This document shows, piece by piece, positions 1 to 10,134 of a DNA stretch of 64,000 nt. Made by a program: the position numbers and the translations under genes. How positions within the stretch are numbered: position 1 is the first letter of the stretch; each line of letters begins with the position of its first letter. The stretch lies in NCBI RefSeq assembly GCF_030867095.1, contig NC_081828.1:3983001-4047000 (forward strand). Reading direction: 5' to 3'. The notes beneath the pieces are model-generated. The model saw only the letters and a list, made by a program, of their open reading frames with translations. It was not told the origin of the DNA and made no database searches. Origin of the DNA: Alligator mississippiensis. Lineage: Eukaryota > Chordata > Crocodylia > Alligatoridae.

Positions 1-252
1 TGAACTCCCCTCTCCCTGTGGTTACAGTCCCTTAGGGCCTCACTGACAAGCCCCCTGAGCTTGTCAAAGTCGGCTTTCCTGAAGTCAAGGACTTGCGTGT
101 TGCTGACTGACTTGCCAGCTTTTCGGCGGATGGTGAAGGTGATCAGCTCATGGTTGCTGTCACCCAGCATCCCATCGATCACTAGGTCACCGACTAGGTC
201 CTCCCCAGAGATGTCTGGGTAATTGAAGTCACCCATGACAACCATGGTCCTG
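1..252 (-). mobile_element. CR1 LINE fragment, region between endonuclease and RT
   Basis: This segment is the reverse complement of CR1 ORF2. It matches the same part of the long CR1 in this window (about 17720-18100) phrase by phrase, including the blocks for CTTGTCAAAGTCGGCTTTCC and GTCACCCATGACAACCATG. Relative to that copy it has an internal deletion near 190-210, and it is cut off by the window start. It is non-functional. The similarity is seen directly; the CR1 class is established knowledge. Confidence 0.75.
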
Positions 253-376
253 GAGCAAGATACTTAAGGTATTTAATGCTGGGATAAATTGTAAGCAGAT
301 ACATGTGAACACAACTGATTTCTTTCAGAAAGAGAGCATTGCACAAAGAGAGAGTAGCAGAACCATCTGTGTAGAC

Positions 377-575
377 CAGGTATGGCCAACCTGAGCCAGG
401 CGTGCGACAAGTGACATGGAAAGTCTCCGCATGGTACACGGCAGCTCAGGGACGGAGTAGGGAACACTAGGCCAGGGAGCAGAAAGCAGAGCAGCAGACT
501 GGGAAGGAGAAGGAGACTGGAGTGGTGAAGGGCTTCCTTTTTTGGTATGCCTGTCAAAAAGGTTGGCCAACTTTG
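377..575. mobile_element. hAT-like non-autonomous DNA transposon
   Basis: The imperfect terminal inverted repeats are CAGGTATGGCCAACCT at the left and the reverse complement of AGGTTGGCCAACTTTG at the right (13 of 16 match). They are flanked by the 8-bp near-duplications GTGTAGAC (369-376) and GTGTAGCG (576-583). An 8-bp target duplication with CA..TG ends is typical of the hAT superfamily. There is no transposase. Open frames across it on the minus strand are chance. Confidence 0.55.
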
Positions 576-935
576 GTGTAGCGTCTACACTGTAGACCAT
601 ATCATCTGATCTGGAATCCCTCTTGGATGGAGAGGGACGTTTCAAAGCTCAGTGAAGTCTCTTAAAATCTTTCCATTAACTGGGTGGGCTTTGGGTGGCA
701 GTCCTGGATATATAATGGAAAGGGACCATGGACAGAACAAGGCATATGGATGTAGAGTTTCTATCTGAGGCTTTTTCCAATATCATGGCTGTGTCATATA
801 GGACCAGGTTGACTGCCAACGTATTCAGTGGGGGGAGCTGACTAGGAATTTTCCAGGGGAAGGTGGTTGTGTCTGAAAATACTGATTTATCAAAAGGAAA
901 GCAGACTAGGAAGGGGAAGGAGAGGAAGGGAAAGG
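576..935. other. single-copy stretch, nothing recognised
   Basis: No repeat, RNA gene or credible exon was recognised. The 890-935 end is a purine-rich run adjoining the truncated 5' end of the next CR1. Confidence 0.4.
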
Positions 936-1856
936 AGATTGTACTCTGTCCAAGTTTGCAGATGACACAAAGCTATGGGGAGAAGTGGACACGATGGAGG
1001 GCAGGGAACAGCTGCAAGCAGACCTGGACAGGTTGGACAAGTGGGCAGAAAACAACAGGATGCAGTTCAACAAGGAGAAATGCAAAGTGCTGCACCTAGG
1101 GAGGAAAAATGTCCAGCACACCTACAGCCTAGGGAATGACCTGCTGGGTGGCACGGAGGTGGAAAGGGATCTTGGAGTCCTAGTGGACTCCACGATGAAC
1201 ATGAGCTGGCAGTGTGACGAAGCCATCAGAAAAGCCAATGGCACTTTATCGTGCATCAGCAGATGCATGACGAATAGGTCCAGGGAGGTGATACTTCCCC
1301 TCTATCGGGCGCTGGTCAGACCGCAGTTGGAGTACTGCGTGCAATTCTGGGCGCCGCAATTCAAGAGGGATGCGGATAACCTGGAGAGGGTCCAGAGAAG
1401 GGCCACTCGTATGGTCAAGGGCCTGCAGACCAAGCCCTATGAGGAGAGACTAGAGAAACTGGACCTTTTCAGCCTCCGCAAGAGAAGGTTGAGAGGCGAC
1501 CTTGTGGCTGCCTATAAGTTCATCATGGGGGCACAGAAGGGAATAGGTGAGGATTTATTCACCAAGGCGCCCCCGGGGGTTACAAGAAATAATGGCCACA
1601 AGCTAGCAGAGAGCAGATTTAGATTGGACATTAGGAAGAACTTCTTCACAGTTCGAGTGGCCAAGGTCTGGAACAGGCTCCCAAGGGAGGTGGTGCTCTC
1701 CCCTACTCTGGGGGTCTTCAAGAGGAGGTTAGACGAGTATCTAGCTGGGGTCATCTAGACCCAGCACTCTTTCCTGCTTATGCAGGGGGTCGGACTCGAT
1801 GATCTATTGAGGTCCCTTCCGACCCTAACATCTATGAATCTATGAATCTATGAATT
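936..1856 (+). mobile_element. CR1 LINE, 5'-truncated 3' end with intact tail
   Basis: This is a 5'-truncated CR1 carrying the C-terminal third of ORF2, a short 3' UTR (about 1759-1830, including the CR1-typical GAGGTCCCTTCCGACCC) and three TCTATGAA-like tail units at about 1831-1856. The open frame is uninterrupted from the truncation point to the stop at 1758, which suggests a relatively young insertion compared with the other copies here. 5' truncation is the usual outcome of target-primed reverse transcription. Confidence 0.93.
937..1758 (+). pseudogene. CR1 ORF2 C-terminal fragment (RT end and C-terminal domain)
   Basis: In the complete element this protein is the CR1 endonuclease/reverse transcriptase that copies CR1 RNA into a nicked chromosomal target. 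The fragment begins just before the RT catalytic block, reading KFADDTKLWGE at about 952-984 with both aspartates of the FADD motif present. It continues through conserved CR1 C-terminal phrases such as [44 protein letters not shown] and RLDIRKNFFTVRVAKVWNRLP to a stop at 1756-1758. There is no start codon belonging to a gene, because the endonuclease and most of the RT are lost to 5' truncation, so it cannot encode an active enzyme. The frame is open over about 270 codons, longer than any other CR1 frame in this window. Confidence 0.9.
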
Positions 1857-2679
1857 GGAGTGATGCTCAGGGGGTTGAAGGGCTTTCCAGGAGCGTCTCT
1901 ATTTTAAGAGAAGATTTTTTTTGGTGAGCTCTTTGTTTGTTTCTACTATAGGGTTGGGAAAGCTGTTGGACAAGCTTTTGAGCATCATGTGCCCTTCCTC
2001 GAACCGGTTTTAACAAAGGTTTGTTCCGTTAAGAAACAAATTGTTGTGACAACGTCAAAATATCCCATTTCACTTGTTTTGAAATGGACCATTCAAGTTT
2101 GAAATGACTCTTTCATTTCCATTATTTTTATTAATTGTATATGATATAGTCTAGAATCATTCAAAACAGAAATGAAATGTTTCAATTAACTCAAAACAAT
2201 TCCCTTCCCCCCTTGAATTTTCATATAATAGGAAATTTCTATTTGTTTTTTGGGGAGGGGAGGGGGGTTATTCCATTTCAAAATGGGGAAAGATTAATCG
2301 AAATAGAAAGATTTCTGCATGAAACAAAGAAACCAAAGAAGCTGCTGTCTACCTAGCCCTAATCAGGACTAAGAATGAGATGGGATGTCGTTTGGGCACT
2401 AGATTCGAAAGGGATAAGGCCAGTCTAAGCAACTGGATTGCCACTTGAAGCATCCAGGTCCAAAATTTACATCTTCAAAGCCCCTGCTCGACTGCCACTA
2501 GCCTTGGAGATGCCTGACATTAATGATCCTTTGACATCTAATGCTTGCTTCTGGGCATGTCCAGAAGTACCTCGCTCTTCACAACTCAATGCCTAATCGG
2601 CCCCAGGCTTTGTGGACCAGATGTTCTTGTGTCCATTGTGCCAGATTCCCTGCAGGAACTTGCTCTACACAAAAACAAG
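1857..2679. other. AT-rich single-copy stretch
   Basis: This stretch has repeated TTTCATTT/AAATGAAA-like words between about 2050 and 2330 and no recognisable gene or transposon. A chance open frame near 2545-2826 runs into the next CR1. Confidence 0.4.
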
Positions 2680-2995
2680 GGTGGGAAGGGACCTCAGGAG
2701 GTCACATCTAGTCCAACCCCCTGCTCCAAGCAAGACCAGCCCCAACTACATCATCCCAGACAAGGCTTTGTCTACCCAGGTCTTCAAAACCTCCAAGGAT
2801 GGGGAGTCCACCACCTCTATAAGTAGCCTGTTCCAGTGCTTTACTATGCTCCTTGTGAGAAAGTTTTTCCTGATATCCAACCTCAACTTCCCTTGCTGCA
2901 ACTTGAACCCATTGCTCCTTCTGTCATCTGCCCCCACTGAGACCAGCCCAGCTCCGTCCTCTTTGCAACCCCCTGCAAGGAGCTGAAGGAACTGC
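2680..2995 (-). mobile_element. CR1 LINE 3' fragment
   Basis: The plus strand reads the reverse complement of the CR1 3' end: GGTGGGAAGGGACCTCAGGA, then the complement of the ORF2 C terminus. The minus-strand frame to about 2746 reads KLRLDIRKNFLTRSIVKHWN and ends with the family's SLEVLKTWVDKALSGMM block. It lacks the TCTATGAA tail and belongs to a different CR1 subfamily from the copy at 936-1856. It is 5' truncated. Confidence 0.88.
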
Positions 2996-3269
2996 AAGGA
3001 TTGCCACAATTGGGATGAGGAAAGAGTTTTACCCCACAGTCAGACTGGTGTGGACGGTGGAGGTTTTTGCCTTCCTCTGTAGAGGATGTAGGCCATGGTC
3101 ACCTTCCTTGGATCTCTTGTGTATTTTAACAAACGACTTCCTGTCCTTTCAGTGGCAGGACCGTGACAGCGATCTGGTGGCCCTGCTTTACCAGTGGTGA
3201 ATGAAAGAGTGCTCTCGACGTGACCTGGCATTGTACCTGGTCATCATGCAAGAGGGATGTTTGTGCAAT

Positions 3270-3398
3270 ATTAAGAACAGGTTAGAGAAACATTTGTCTA
3301 GGGTGGTTTGGACAAGGACAGTCCTGCCATAAGCAGCCGGCTGAACCAGATGTGATCCCTTGAAGTCCCTTCTACACCTACGATTCTGTGATTGAAAC
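3270..3398 (+). mobile_element. degenerate CR1-like 3' end
   Basis: The order of blocks GGTTAGAGAAACATTTGTCT, GGTGGTTTGGACAAGGACAG, TTGAAGTCCCTTCTACACCT and ATTCTGTGATT is that of a CR1-type 3' UTR with an ATTCTATGATT-like tail. It is strongly diverged and therefore old. Confidence 0.65.
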
Positions 3399-4139
3399 CC
3401 GGGCGAGACAAACACCTTAATTACTGGTCCCTTATTTCATGCTCACTCTTGCTGTCTGCCACCCACTCCGTGTACCAATAATTGCTTCCTTATGCCAGGC
3501 AGAGAGGAACAGCTTCAGCAGCAGCACAAGTCTAATCTCTAGGGATAGTTAGATCTGCTTAAAACTTGCCAATTATTTTTTCATAGGAACTTGCCAAACA
3601 TTTCTATTAAAATGTTTGGGGGGTTTTCCAACACTCTCCCCCCAAAAACTGAAAAGCAAAATATTTGTGGAAGGCTGACAACTACTTTCTTTCAAGAAAT
3701 GTGTTTTTCAGTAAACAATTTTCCATATGCCACAATCAAAAATATTTAATAAAAATCCTATTGTATCAGCTATTTCCTGGTTTAAAAGGAAAAAAACCCC
3801 CCCTGGGATATTTTGACCAAAACCAATATTTTCTGGGAAAAATAAATAGTATTTTTTGCTCCCCTCTGCCCCCTTCCCCCCATGTAAAAAAAAAGTGTCA
3901 ACCAACTCTAGCAGCAGAGAGGTCACAGCATTTCATGGGTCTGGGTAGCTAAGCCCAGAAAAGGTCCCCTTGAAAAGCTGTACCCATCTGTAAGTACTGT
4001 AATGATACTTACCTTCAGGACCCTACAAAGTGGTTCTGTAGCAACAGAGAACAAATCCTTCAAGAAAACGTGTTTTGCAAAAGGTGGGATATACTGGATG
4101 CTCATTTGCTTGGGATGGGCGCGTTAGCTAGAGCAAGCT
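3399..4139. other. AT-rich single-copy stretch
   Basis: A and T homopolymer runs dominate between 3560 and 3900. No gene or clear repeat was recognised. Confidence 0.4.
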
Positions 4140-4240
4140 GAGTTCAGCTGTGTCACGGACTCGCTCCGTGACCTTGCCCATGTCATTTCATCTCCCCGTG
4201 CCTCAGTTCTCTAGCTGCAAGACGAAGATAAATGCCTGCT
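4140..4240 (+). mobile_element. MIR/CORE-SINE relic
   Basis: The plus strand resembles the MIR core: GTGACCTTGCCCATGTCATT, then CCCGTGCCTCAGTTCTCTAG, then a GATAAATGCC-like end. It is degraded and has no box A/B head left. Confidence 0.6.
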
Positions 4241-5331
4241 TTCAGCCGCAGTCTCACCAGGGGCAGGATTGTGTCCTGATAGGTGTGTTTGCAGGGGTGC
4301 GGTGGCTTCACCTAGTACCTACTACCTGCTCGGGAGGCCTTGGGAATCACAGGCAACCGGAGAGGATGGTAGCCTTATCACCTTCTTATGTGCTACACCC
4401 TACAGAAATAGGTATGTTTTAGCCATGCTAGGGATGGGTGCATCTGTGACCTCAATGTGCATTTTTACAGGGCCTGGCAGGAAAGGACTCCCACTTCTTT
4501 TGGCTTCTCTAGGTGCTACTGTATGACAAATCATATGCTACGAGTGATGCAAAAGAGGAACCAATGGAGTAAAACTCGCTGAAAGGGGGAAAAACTTGTG
4601 AGCACAAAGAGAATCCGATTTCGCACATGCAGTGGGTTCAGCTTTGCAGAGACCCGCACAGAAACAATGACCGCTCCAGACAAAATCTTTGCCGGCTTTA
4701 TATCTCAATCAGCAAGAACTGTCCTTTTTAATTCAAATGCCGGGGTCTAGAGTTGTTTTCCCTATAGAGGCCCTGTTGTATTGGGAATATCTGGAGCTGC
4801 CAATTGCAATAATGGTTTCTAATTCCAAATTAATTCAGTGTAAATGAACTGTCAAGAGAAGATTGATTTGCTTTGGTAATTGCCCTGATGCAGGCTGCCT
4901 GGTGACAGCAGGAGAGAGCAAAGAAGGGAGCTGTGGCCAGCCTGGATGAGCCTAAGGGTGGATTGCAAAGACACGGGCCTCCTTGCAAATATCTGTCAGG
5001 CCTACTGCTGAGCGAGATGCTTTCCCAGCCTTCTAGAGTGTCTTCAGGAATGAGGCCAATGCTGTGAAAAGTCCTTTCGACGAGAAGAGATTTGTGTTTG
5101 AAGCACGGAGTAAAAAATACGCCATTTCTCAGGCTGTGCTGCATCCTTGTTTGAAAACCCGCAGCAAGGGACGGCGTCCTGCTAAGTGAACATGACAACA
5201 CAAAGCCAATATTTGTGTCAGCTTTTATGCTAGTCCCTAACGTGCCATGAAAAAGAAAGCCAAACTCTTTCTGATAATGCAGGGAGAGGTAGCTGGCTGT
5301 GTCAATCTGAAGTCAGGCAGGGTGGTGGTAC
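4241..5331. other. single-copy stretch, possible conserved non-coding block at 4560-5215
   Basis: No repeat was recognised. The part at 4560-5215 is balanced in composition and contains AT-rich homeodomain-like words such as CCAAATTAATTCAGTG and GCCAATTGCAATAATGG. That composition is common in conserved non-coding elements, but only a cross-species alignment can decide. Short open frames here have no recognisable similarity. Confidence 0.3.
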
Positions 5332-5339
5332 CTTAGAGC

Positions 5340-5623
5340 AGGGATGCTCAGCTAGGGTCCTGCGGTACACGAGGGTGCCGCGAGGTCCTTTCAAGCGTGA
5401 TGGGGCATGCTACTAAAGTCAGCACTGTGAGGTGCTGGAAGACAAGCCCAGACATTCAAACAAGGATCCATAGTATTAAAACCGTTCTGATTTGCTTTGG
5501 TCTTTCTGAGTGCTTTGCTCCAGAAGAATTGCTCTGTTATTTTTGTGTAGCCAAAACACAAGAGAAAACTAAGCCGGTGCCTTGGTGAGGGGTGCCTGGA
5601 GCCTCAAAGTTGACAACCACCAG
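5340..5623. mobile_element. hAT-like non-autonomous DNA transposon
   Basis: The left end reads AGGGATGCTCAGCTAGGG and the right end TTGACAACCACCAG, in the style of the common hAT ends that read GTGGTTGTCAAC. It is flanked by CTTAGAGC (5332-5339) and CTTAGAGA (5624-5631), a 7-of-8 target duplication. It carries no transposase frame. Confidence 0.6.
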
Positions 5624-5765
5624 CTTAGAGACTAGGTGGGTCAAAGGCATATGCTTTTGTAGGCGACAGACCGCTTCATGAGATGCTAGGCTGGGGCCTC
5701 GGAAAATGCATGTTTCTCTGAACCAGTTAGTCTCCAAGGTGCCACGCTACCCTGCTTTCTGCCTA

Positions 5766-5900
5766 ATCATAGAATCAGAGACAATGAGGGTTGAAGGGAG
5801 CTCAGGTCATGTCTAAATCAACCCCCTGCTCCAAGCAGGACCAGCCCCAACTATATCATCCCAGCCTCCAATGTCTTAGAAACCTCTAATGATAATGAGC
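5766..5900 (-). mobile_element. CR1 LINE 3' end fragment
   Basis: The plus strand reads CATAGAATCAGAGACAATGA, then CCCCCTGCTCCAAGCAGGAC and CAGCCCCAACTATATCATCC, which is the reverse complement of a CR1 3' UTR. Only the last 130 bp or so remain. Confidence 0.85.
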
Positions 5901-6041
5901 TACTGATAGGACTTGTAAAATCCCACTTTGGGGAGGAAAGGTGTGGCATCACAGAGATATTGGTCCCTTCTGGGTGGATCTGGGCTATATGTCCATAGGA
6001 GGGAGGAAGAGCCATCCTACCCTACACCCTGAGTCCAGGTG

Positions 6042-6056
6042 CATAAGGGTAGACAG
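6042..6056. repeat. 15-bp target duplication, left copy
   Basis: CATAAGGGTAGACAG occurs here and again at 7237-7251, exactly bracketing the long foldback element. A 15-bp duplication is longer than cut-and-paste superfamilies usually make. Confidence 0.75.
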
Positions 6057-7236
6057 TAGTGTAGGAGTGATGGTGTAGCCGTGATGGTCCAGGAATTATG
6101 GGAGAGGCAAGGATGTCTTAGGGTGACATCTTTTATTGGGATAAAGTGAGACAAGCTTTCGAATGCAAGGCGTTCTTCCTCAGGTCTCTGATCACAGGAA
6201 GCCAGGCCGAGCTCCCTGACACACAGCAGAGGCGAGAGGCTGAGAGAAATTCTCGGGGGGACCGGACACAATTAGCAGAAGAAAAGAAGCAGCTGACTGG
6301 GAGATGGAGACCTATTAAAGGGACAGAGGGTCACTCTCCCCTTCCTCGTGCGGAAAGGATGCAGGAGTTTGTGAAAATAAAGTGTGCCAGAAAGCCAATC
6401 TCAATGCTTAGTCCTTGGTGCTTCGTTTCCAGCCAGCTTATGAAGTGCTGTTCCCAGTTTTGCCTTTTCAAGGTGTTGGGTAGGTTTCCCTTGAGCACGA
6501 GGATAGGGAGGCCAGAGGGGGAGTGCTTGCTTTGTGAGAAATGTGCTCTTAATGCTGTGTGCATGTCTCCATCCTTGCAGGGGTGTAGGTTGTAGCCGTG
6601 TTGGTCTAAGGACATAGGCAGACAAGGTTCCTTGGGTGAATCTGATATCTTTTATTAGACCAACCCAAATAGTTGGAGAATAGTTATTAAGCAAGCTTTC
6701 GGGTTCAAAAACATCCTTGATATTTCTTCTGAGAGTTCAATCTAGTACATAGTCGCTGCTTCATTTCATCCACATTGTTGCCATTGCTACATTGGATTGG
6801 GTATATCACATTTTAGAAACCATGGGTTTGGATGGCTTTGTTATGGGGGGTGTTGATAGTGGGTTCAATGGAGATGTGCCATTACTATCAACACTACTTT
6901 TAACTTGGTTAAGAGCCAACAGCTGCCCATTGCTACCTGTTTATGGCACGTTGTATTTTATTTAACTCCTGAAATCTTTCCGCACAAGGAAGGTGAGAGT
7001 GACCCTCTTCCCTTTTGGATGGGCCTTGATCTCTCAGTAATCAGCTTCTTTTCTTCTACTAATTGGGTGTCTGGTTCCCCTGAGAGTCTCTCTGCCCCTC
7101 CTCTATGCCACGCTTGGCTTACTGTGATCAAGAGACCTGAAGAATAATGCCTTGCATTAGAAAGCTTGTCTCACTTTATCCCAACTACATAGTTGGTCTA
7201 ATAAAAGATATCACCCCAAGAAATCCTTGCTTCTCA
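6057..7236 (+). mobile_element. long foldback element with about 320-bp arms and 15-bp target duplication
   Basis: The left arm (about 6071-6400) and right arm (about 6925-7236) are imperfect reverse complements over roughly 320 bp. Matching blocks include AAGTGAGACAAGCTTTCGAA against AAAGCTTGTCTCACTTTATC, GGTCTCTGATCACAGG against ACTGTGATCAAGAGACC, and GGGTCACTCTCCCCTTCC against GAAGGTGAGAGTGACCCTC. The head GGTGTAGCCGTGATGGTCC is present only at the left end. The loop of about 525 bp contains a second, shorter member of the family at 6578-6711. A 149-codon frame across the left arm and loop has no recognisable similarity and is probably chance. Long variable target duplications suggest LINE-assisted insertion (inference). 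Confidence 0.75.
6578..6711 (+). mobile_element. single-arm (monomeric) copy of the foldback family
   Basis: This copy has the head TTGTAGCCGTGTTGGTCTAA, the core GATATCTTTTATTAGACCAA, then AATAGTTGGA and AAGCTTTCGGGTTCAAAAAC, with no inverted second arm. CATCCTTG flanks it at 6570-6577 and 6712-6719. TAGCCGTGTTGG matches the tRNA box A consensus TRGCNNAGYNGG at 11 of 12 positions, and GGTTCAAAAAC near the 3' end resembles box B at 9 of 11. The box spacing of about 100 nt is longer than in tRNAs, so the Pol III reading is tentative. Confidence 0.6.
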
Positions 7237-7251
7237 CATAAGGGTAGACAG

Positions 7252-7617
7252 GCACTTTGAACATATGAGTAGAAGAAGCTGTGAGTGGGTGGGGTCTTGG
7301 CTATAGATGCCATATATTTTCACATAGACATGAACCATTTTCCCAAAAACCAGCTACTGGCAAATGGAGTGCACATTATATGCAGGGAAATATGGTTGGA
7401 CCAGTTTCTTCCATTTAATGGGAAAAAGCTAAAATTAAGTCTAGACACCATCCACAGGGATGCAGCTCCCTTGTTGCTATGACTTGGATAGTCATTGCAA
7501 AGAAAGAACATTTTTTTTTCTTTGTTTTGCCTTTCAAAAGCAAGCGTATTTTGGGACATGTTGTATGCATGAAAATATGGTATGTCCTTGGTGGAGCGAT
7601 GCCTGGGTGTAAACACA
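7252..7617. other. single-copy stretch between two foldback elements
   Basis: No gene, RNA or repeat was recognised. Confidence 0.4.
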
Positions 7618-7629
7618 TGCTGAAGAACT

Positions 7630-7850
7630 GTTGGTTGTAGCTGTGTTGGGCTAAGGACATGGGCAGACAGGGTTCTTTGGGTAAATCCAATATCTTTTAT
7701 TAGACCAACTCAAATAGTTGGAAAAAAACTTCTTTGCAAGCTTTTCCTCTGCCTGAAGAAGGGTGCCTGTACTGAAAGCTTGCAAAGAAGTTTTCCAACT
7801 ATTTGAGTTGCTCTAATAAAAGATATTGGATTTACCCAAAGACCCCTGTG
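7630..7850 (+). mobile_element. short foldback element with 12-bp target duplication
   Basis: The arms at about 7668-7755 and 7756-7845 are nearly perfect reverse complements: CCAATATCTTTTATTAGACC against CTAATAAAAGATATTGGATT. The unique head TTGTAGCTGTGTTGGGCTAA is only at the left. TGCTGAAGAACT flanks the element at 7618-7629 and 7851-7862. High arm identity points to recent formation or a strong transcript hairpin. Confidence 0.8.
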
Positions 7851-7862
7851 TGCTGAAGAACT

Positions 7863-8807
7863 ATATATTTAGTGGTAGCCCACTCCCTGTCCCTTTGCTG
7901 TGCCTGTATTCAGTGTATGACATACTGAACCTAGTTCTCCTCTGCCTTGCAAATGAGAAGTAACTCGGTTGAGTGACCCGAGTACTGGTCAGGTGCAAAT
8001 CAAGGTGCACAGAACAACAACCGGGTGCTTGGGAATGGCATGGAGAGATGTTCCACGCATAACCTAGGATTAGATTTGCATAGTATTTGGTAATGTAGCA
8101 ATCCTTGTCTGTGTGTGTGCACGCGCACACGCTAAAATAATACTGAACCAGACCATTTTAGTCCAGCATATGAATAAATACACTTCTTAAAATAGTACGC
8201 AAACAGGCCAGCACAGCTGTCAGCGGAGTCTATAAAACGTGCCGGCGAGGCATGAAAATTCGCAAGACGGAAAGATACCAGTAAAATGACGCGCGTTAAG
8301 GCAGCCGCTCTGTAAAGCACTGCTAGGTAAGCTAGCTTTTGCCTGCTTTTTTGGTTTAAATTCTCCAATCAATACAGGTGCTGTGTGACTGAATTGCTAA
8401 TGGCGCCGTGTAGATTAGTTTATCAATAACATTTAAATACTTTTCACACTTGCAGTGGATTTTGAATTATTTATTTGTTTCTGGTCAATCGCATATTATC
8501 TCATTAGCATTAGTGTGTAAAGTGATATCAGACTTGGTGGAACTCTTTAAAGACTCCGTGGCCAGCAATTTTTTTTTCTGGGACCAAGAGGCCTGAAGGC
8601 CTGGTCTTGAAAGACCCCAGGCAGGAGAAGAGCTCTTTAGCAGCCGTGGGCCTATTCACTGGGATGGTGAATTGGCTCCAATTTAGTGGAGGCCTGTTTC
8701 CATCTTCAGTGCATCTGTAAAGATTCAGTGTGATTAGTAGGCAATATTATTGTTCACTTTTTGGTGGGGTCTACAGGTGCCAGTGGAAATTAGGGGCCTC
8801 TAATATA
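7863..8807. other. single-copy block, candidate conserved non-coding element at about 8130-8560
   Basis: No repeat was recognised. Between 8130 and 8560 the sequence combines scattered CpG words (ATGACGCGCGTTAAGG, AATGGCGCCGTGTAG) with TAAT-rich homeodomain-type words (TCATTAGCATTAGTG, GATTAGTTTATCAATAAC). This mixture is unusual for decaying neutral DNA. Conservation is inferred, not shown. Confidence 0.35.
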
Positions 8808-9035
8808 GCACTGTTCAACTGGCAGGCTGCATGTGGACCCCAAAGGGTTAATGCACGGCTCCTGGGTGCCTGCATGTGGACTCCAAAGGGTTAATCTGTA
8901 GCTCCTGTGTTCCCAGTTTGGGCACCGTTCCCCCCACCACGCCAGGTGCTGGTCCAGGATGGTGTGGCCCATGTGGTGTGTGGCTGGGCATGGGGCTTCA
9001 GCTCTTGGCCATGCAGAAGCTGGAGAGACCTGCTC
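8808..9035. mobile_element. possible hAT-like relic with internal tandem duplication
   Basis: The left end CACTGTTCAACTGGCAGGCT resembles hAT ends of the TTCAAC-GGC type. Inside, a unit of about 47 bp starting GCATGTGGACYCCAAAGGGT occurs twice in tandem (8829-8917). A faint CTCTAATA/CTCTAAAG flank pair is present. The right boundary is uncertain. Confidence 0.35.
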
Positions 9036-9506
9036 TAAAGCAAGGTGTTAAAAGAGGGCAGTTGCTATAAGAAGGGTAGTTAATATGCTACATCATCATC
9101 ATGAAATAAAGGGATTTTGGTGCTAGGATGGTCGAAACTGAGGGTATTGCTATGCATGGGGGCTGATCGTCATTTATTAATATAGGGGTTGTGCTGTTCT
9201 GCTTCGCTCTCACCTTTCGGGCAGGATTGTCGTCCAACTCAGGGAGAACCAAAGTGCAGCTTGCAACTAGGTCTGAGTTATGTGCCTGAAGTGTAGGAGC
9301 AATTTTATTACCCACTCTAGGTGCATGCGGGCCCTCATAATAGAGATAAGACCCCCCCACCCCTACCATTTTATTTAATTATGATGAGGCAGCTGGTTCA
9401 CTAACCTTCTTGTCACAATCACCCTCTTTTAATGGCCATTTCTCCCAGGCCCATGGGGGTTTGTTCGAATGGACTTGTCCTGCATTATCATCTGCCATTT
9501 ACAGAT
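9036..9506. other. single-copy stretch
   Basis: No recognisable gene or repeat apart from a short CATCATCAT run near 9093. Confidence 0.4.
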
Positions 9507-9625
9507 GGGAGCTCTGGGGAATGGGCAGATTGAAAAACATGCCCAAGGTCACGTAGGGTGCCTGTGCCTGGTCAGAAACTGAGTCTGTCTCTTCCGAGTC
9601 CAGTCCAGTACCTTCTCCACGCTCC
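9507..9625 (-). mobile_element. MIR/CORE-SINE relic
   Basis: The plus strand shows the reverse complement of MIR: CATTTACAGATGGGAGCTCT, then ATGCCCAAGGTCACGTAGGG, then CTGAGTCTGTCTCTTCCGAG and a TCTCCACGCTCC end. All MIR segments are in the right order. Confidence 0.75.
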
Positions 9626-9649
9626 TCTTCTCTCAGGTAAGTTGACCAT

Positions 9650-9838
9650 GCAGTAAGGTGGTCAAGCGGTGGAGCAGGCCACCTAAAGAAACTGTGAAGC
9701 CTCCATCCTTGGAAGATTTCAAAACCAAGTTAGGGTATCACTTGGTTGGGGTGGTTTAATCAAGGATGATCCTACCTTGAGCAAAAGCTAGACTAGATGA
9801 CCTTGTAAAGTCCTATCCAGCCCTACGATCATGCCATT
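9650..9838 (+). mobile_element. old CR1 3' end
   Basis: The blocks CTCCATCCTTGGAAGATTTC, GGTTGGGGTGGTTTAATCAA and TAGACTAGATGACCTTGTAA are the end of ORF2 and the 3' UTR of a CR1 element. It is diverged, with no open frame. Confidence 0.8.
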
Positions 9839-10134
9839 TGTTTCATCGTTTTCCTTGATGGGTAACTTGCTATCATTTAGACCTCGGAAGTGGCCAGATG
9901 TCCCAGCGAGGATCCAGGTTGCTATAAGCACAGATTAAATGTAGTCCCTGCCCAAGAGATTTTACTATTTTATCAAATGAAAAAAGGGTATGAAGTGAGT
10001 CTGAGAGAGAACAGGAAGGGAGGATAGTAGGAAGTAAAGAGGTGGCAATGGCAAGAAGATTGAGTTAGTTGCTGGTTCCAAGTCCACCGAGATAACTAGG
10101 TGGGCGCTAAGAGTCAGCTGATTCCTTGTAGCTG
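9839..10134. other. single-copy stretch
   Basis: Nothing recognised. Confidence 0.4.

Noticed and set aside
4000..4060. U1 snRNA-like start (ATACTTACCT)
   Set aside because: Only the first 10 nt match U1. The following sequence does not keep U1 order.
6146..6595. 149-codon plus-strand open frame
   Set aside because: Lies across the left arm and loop of the foldback element. No similarity.
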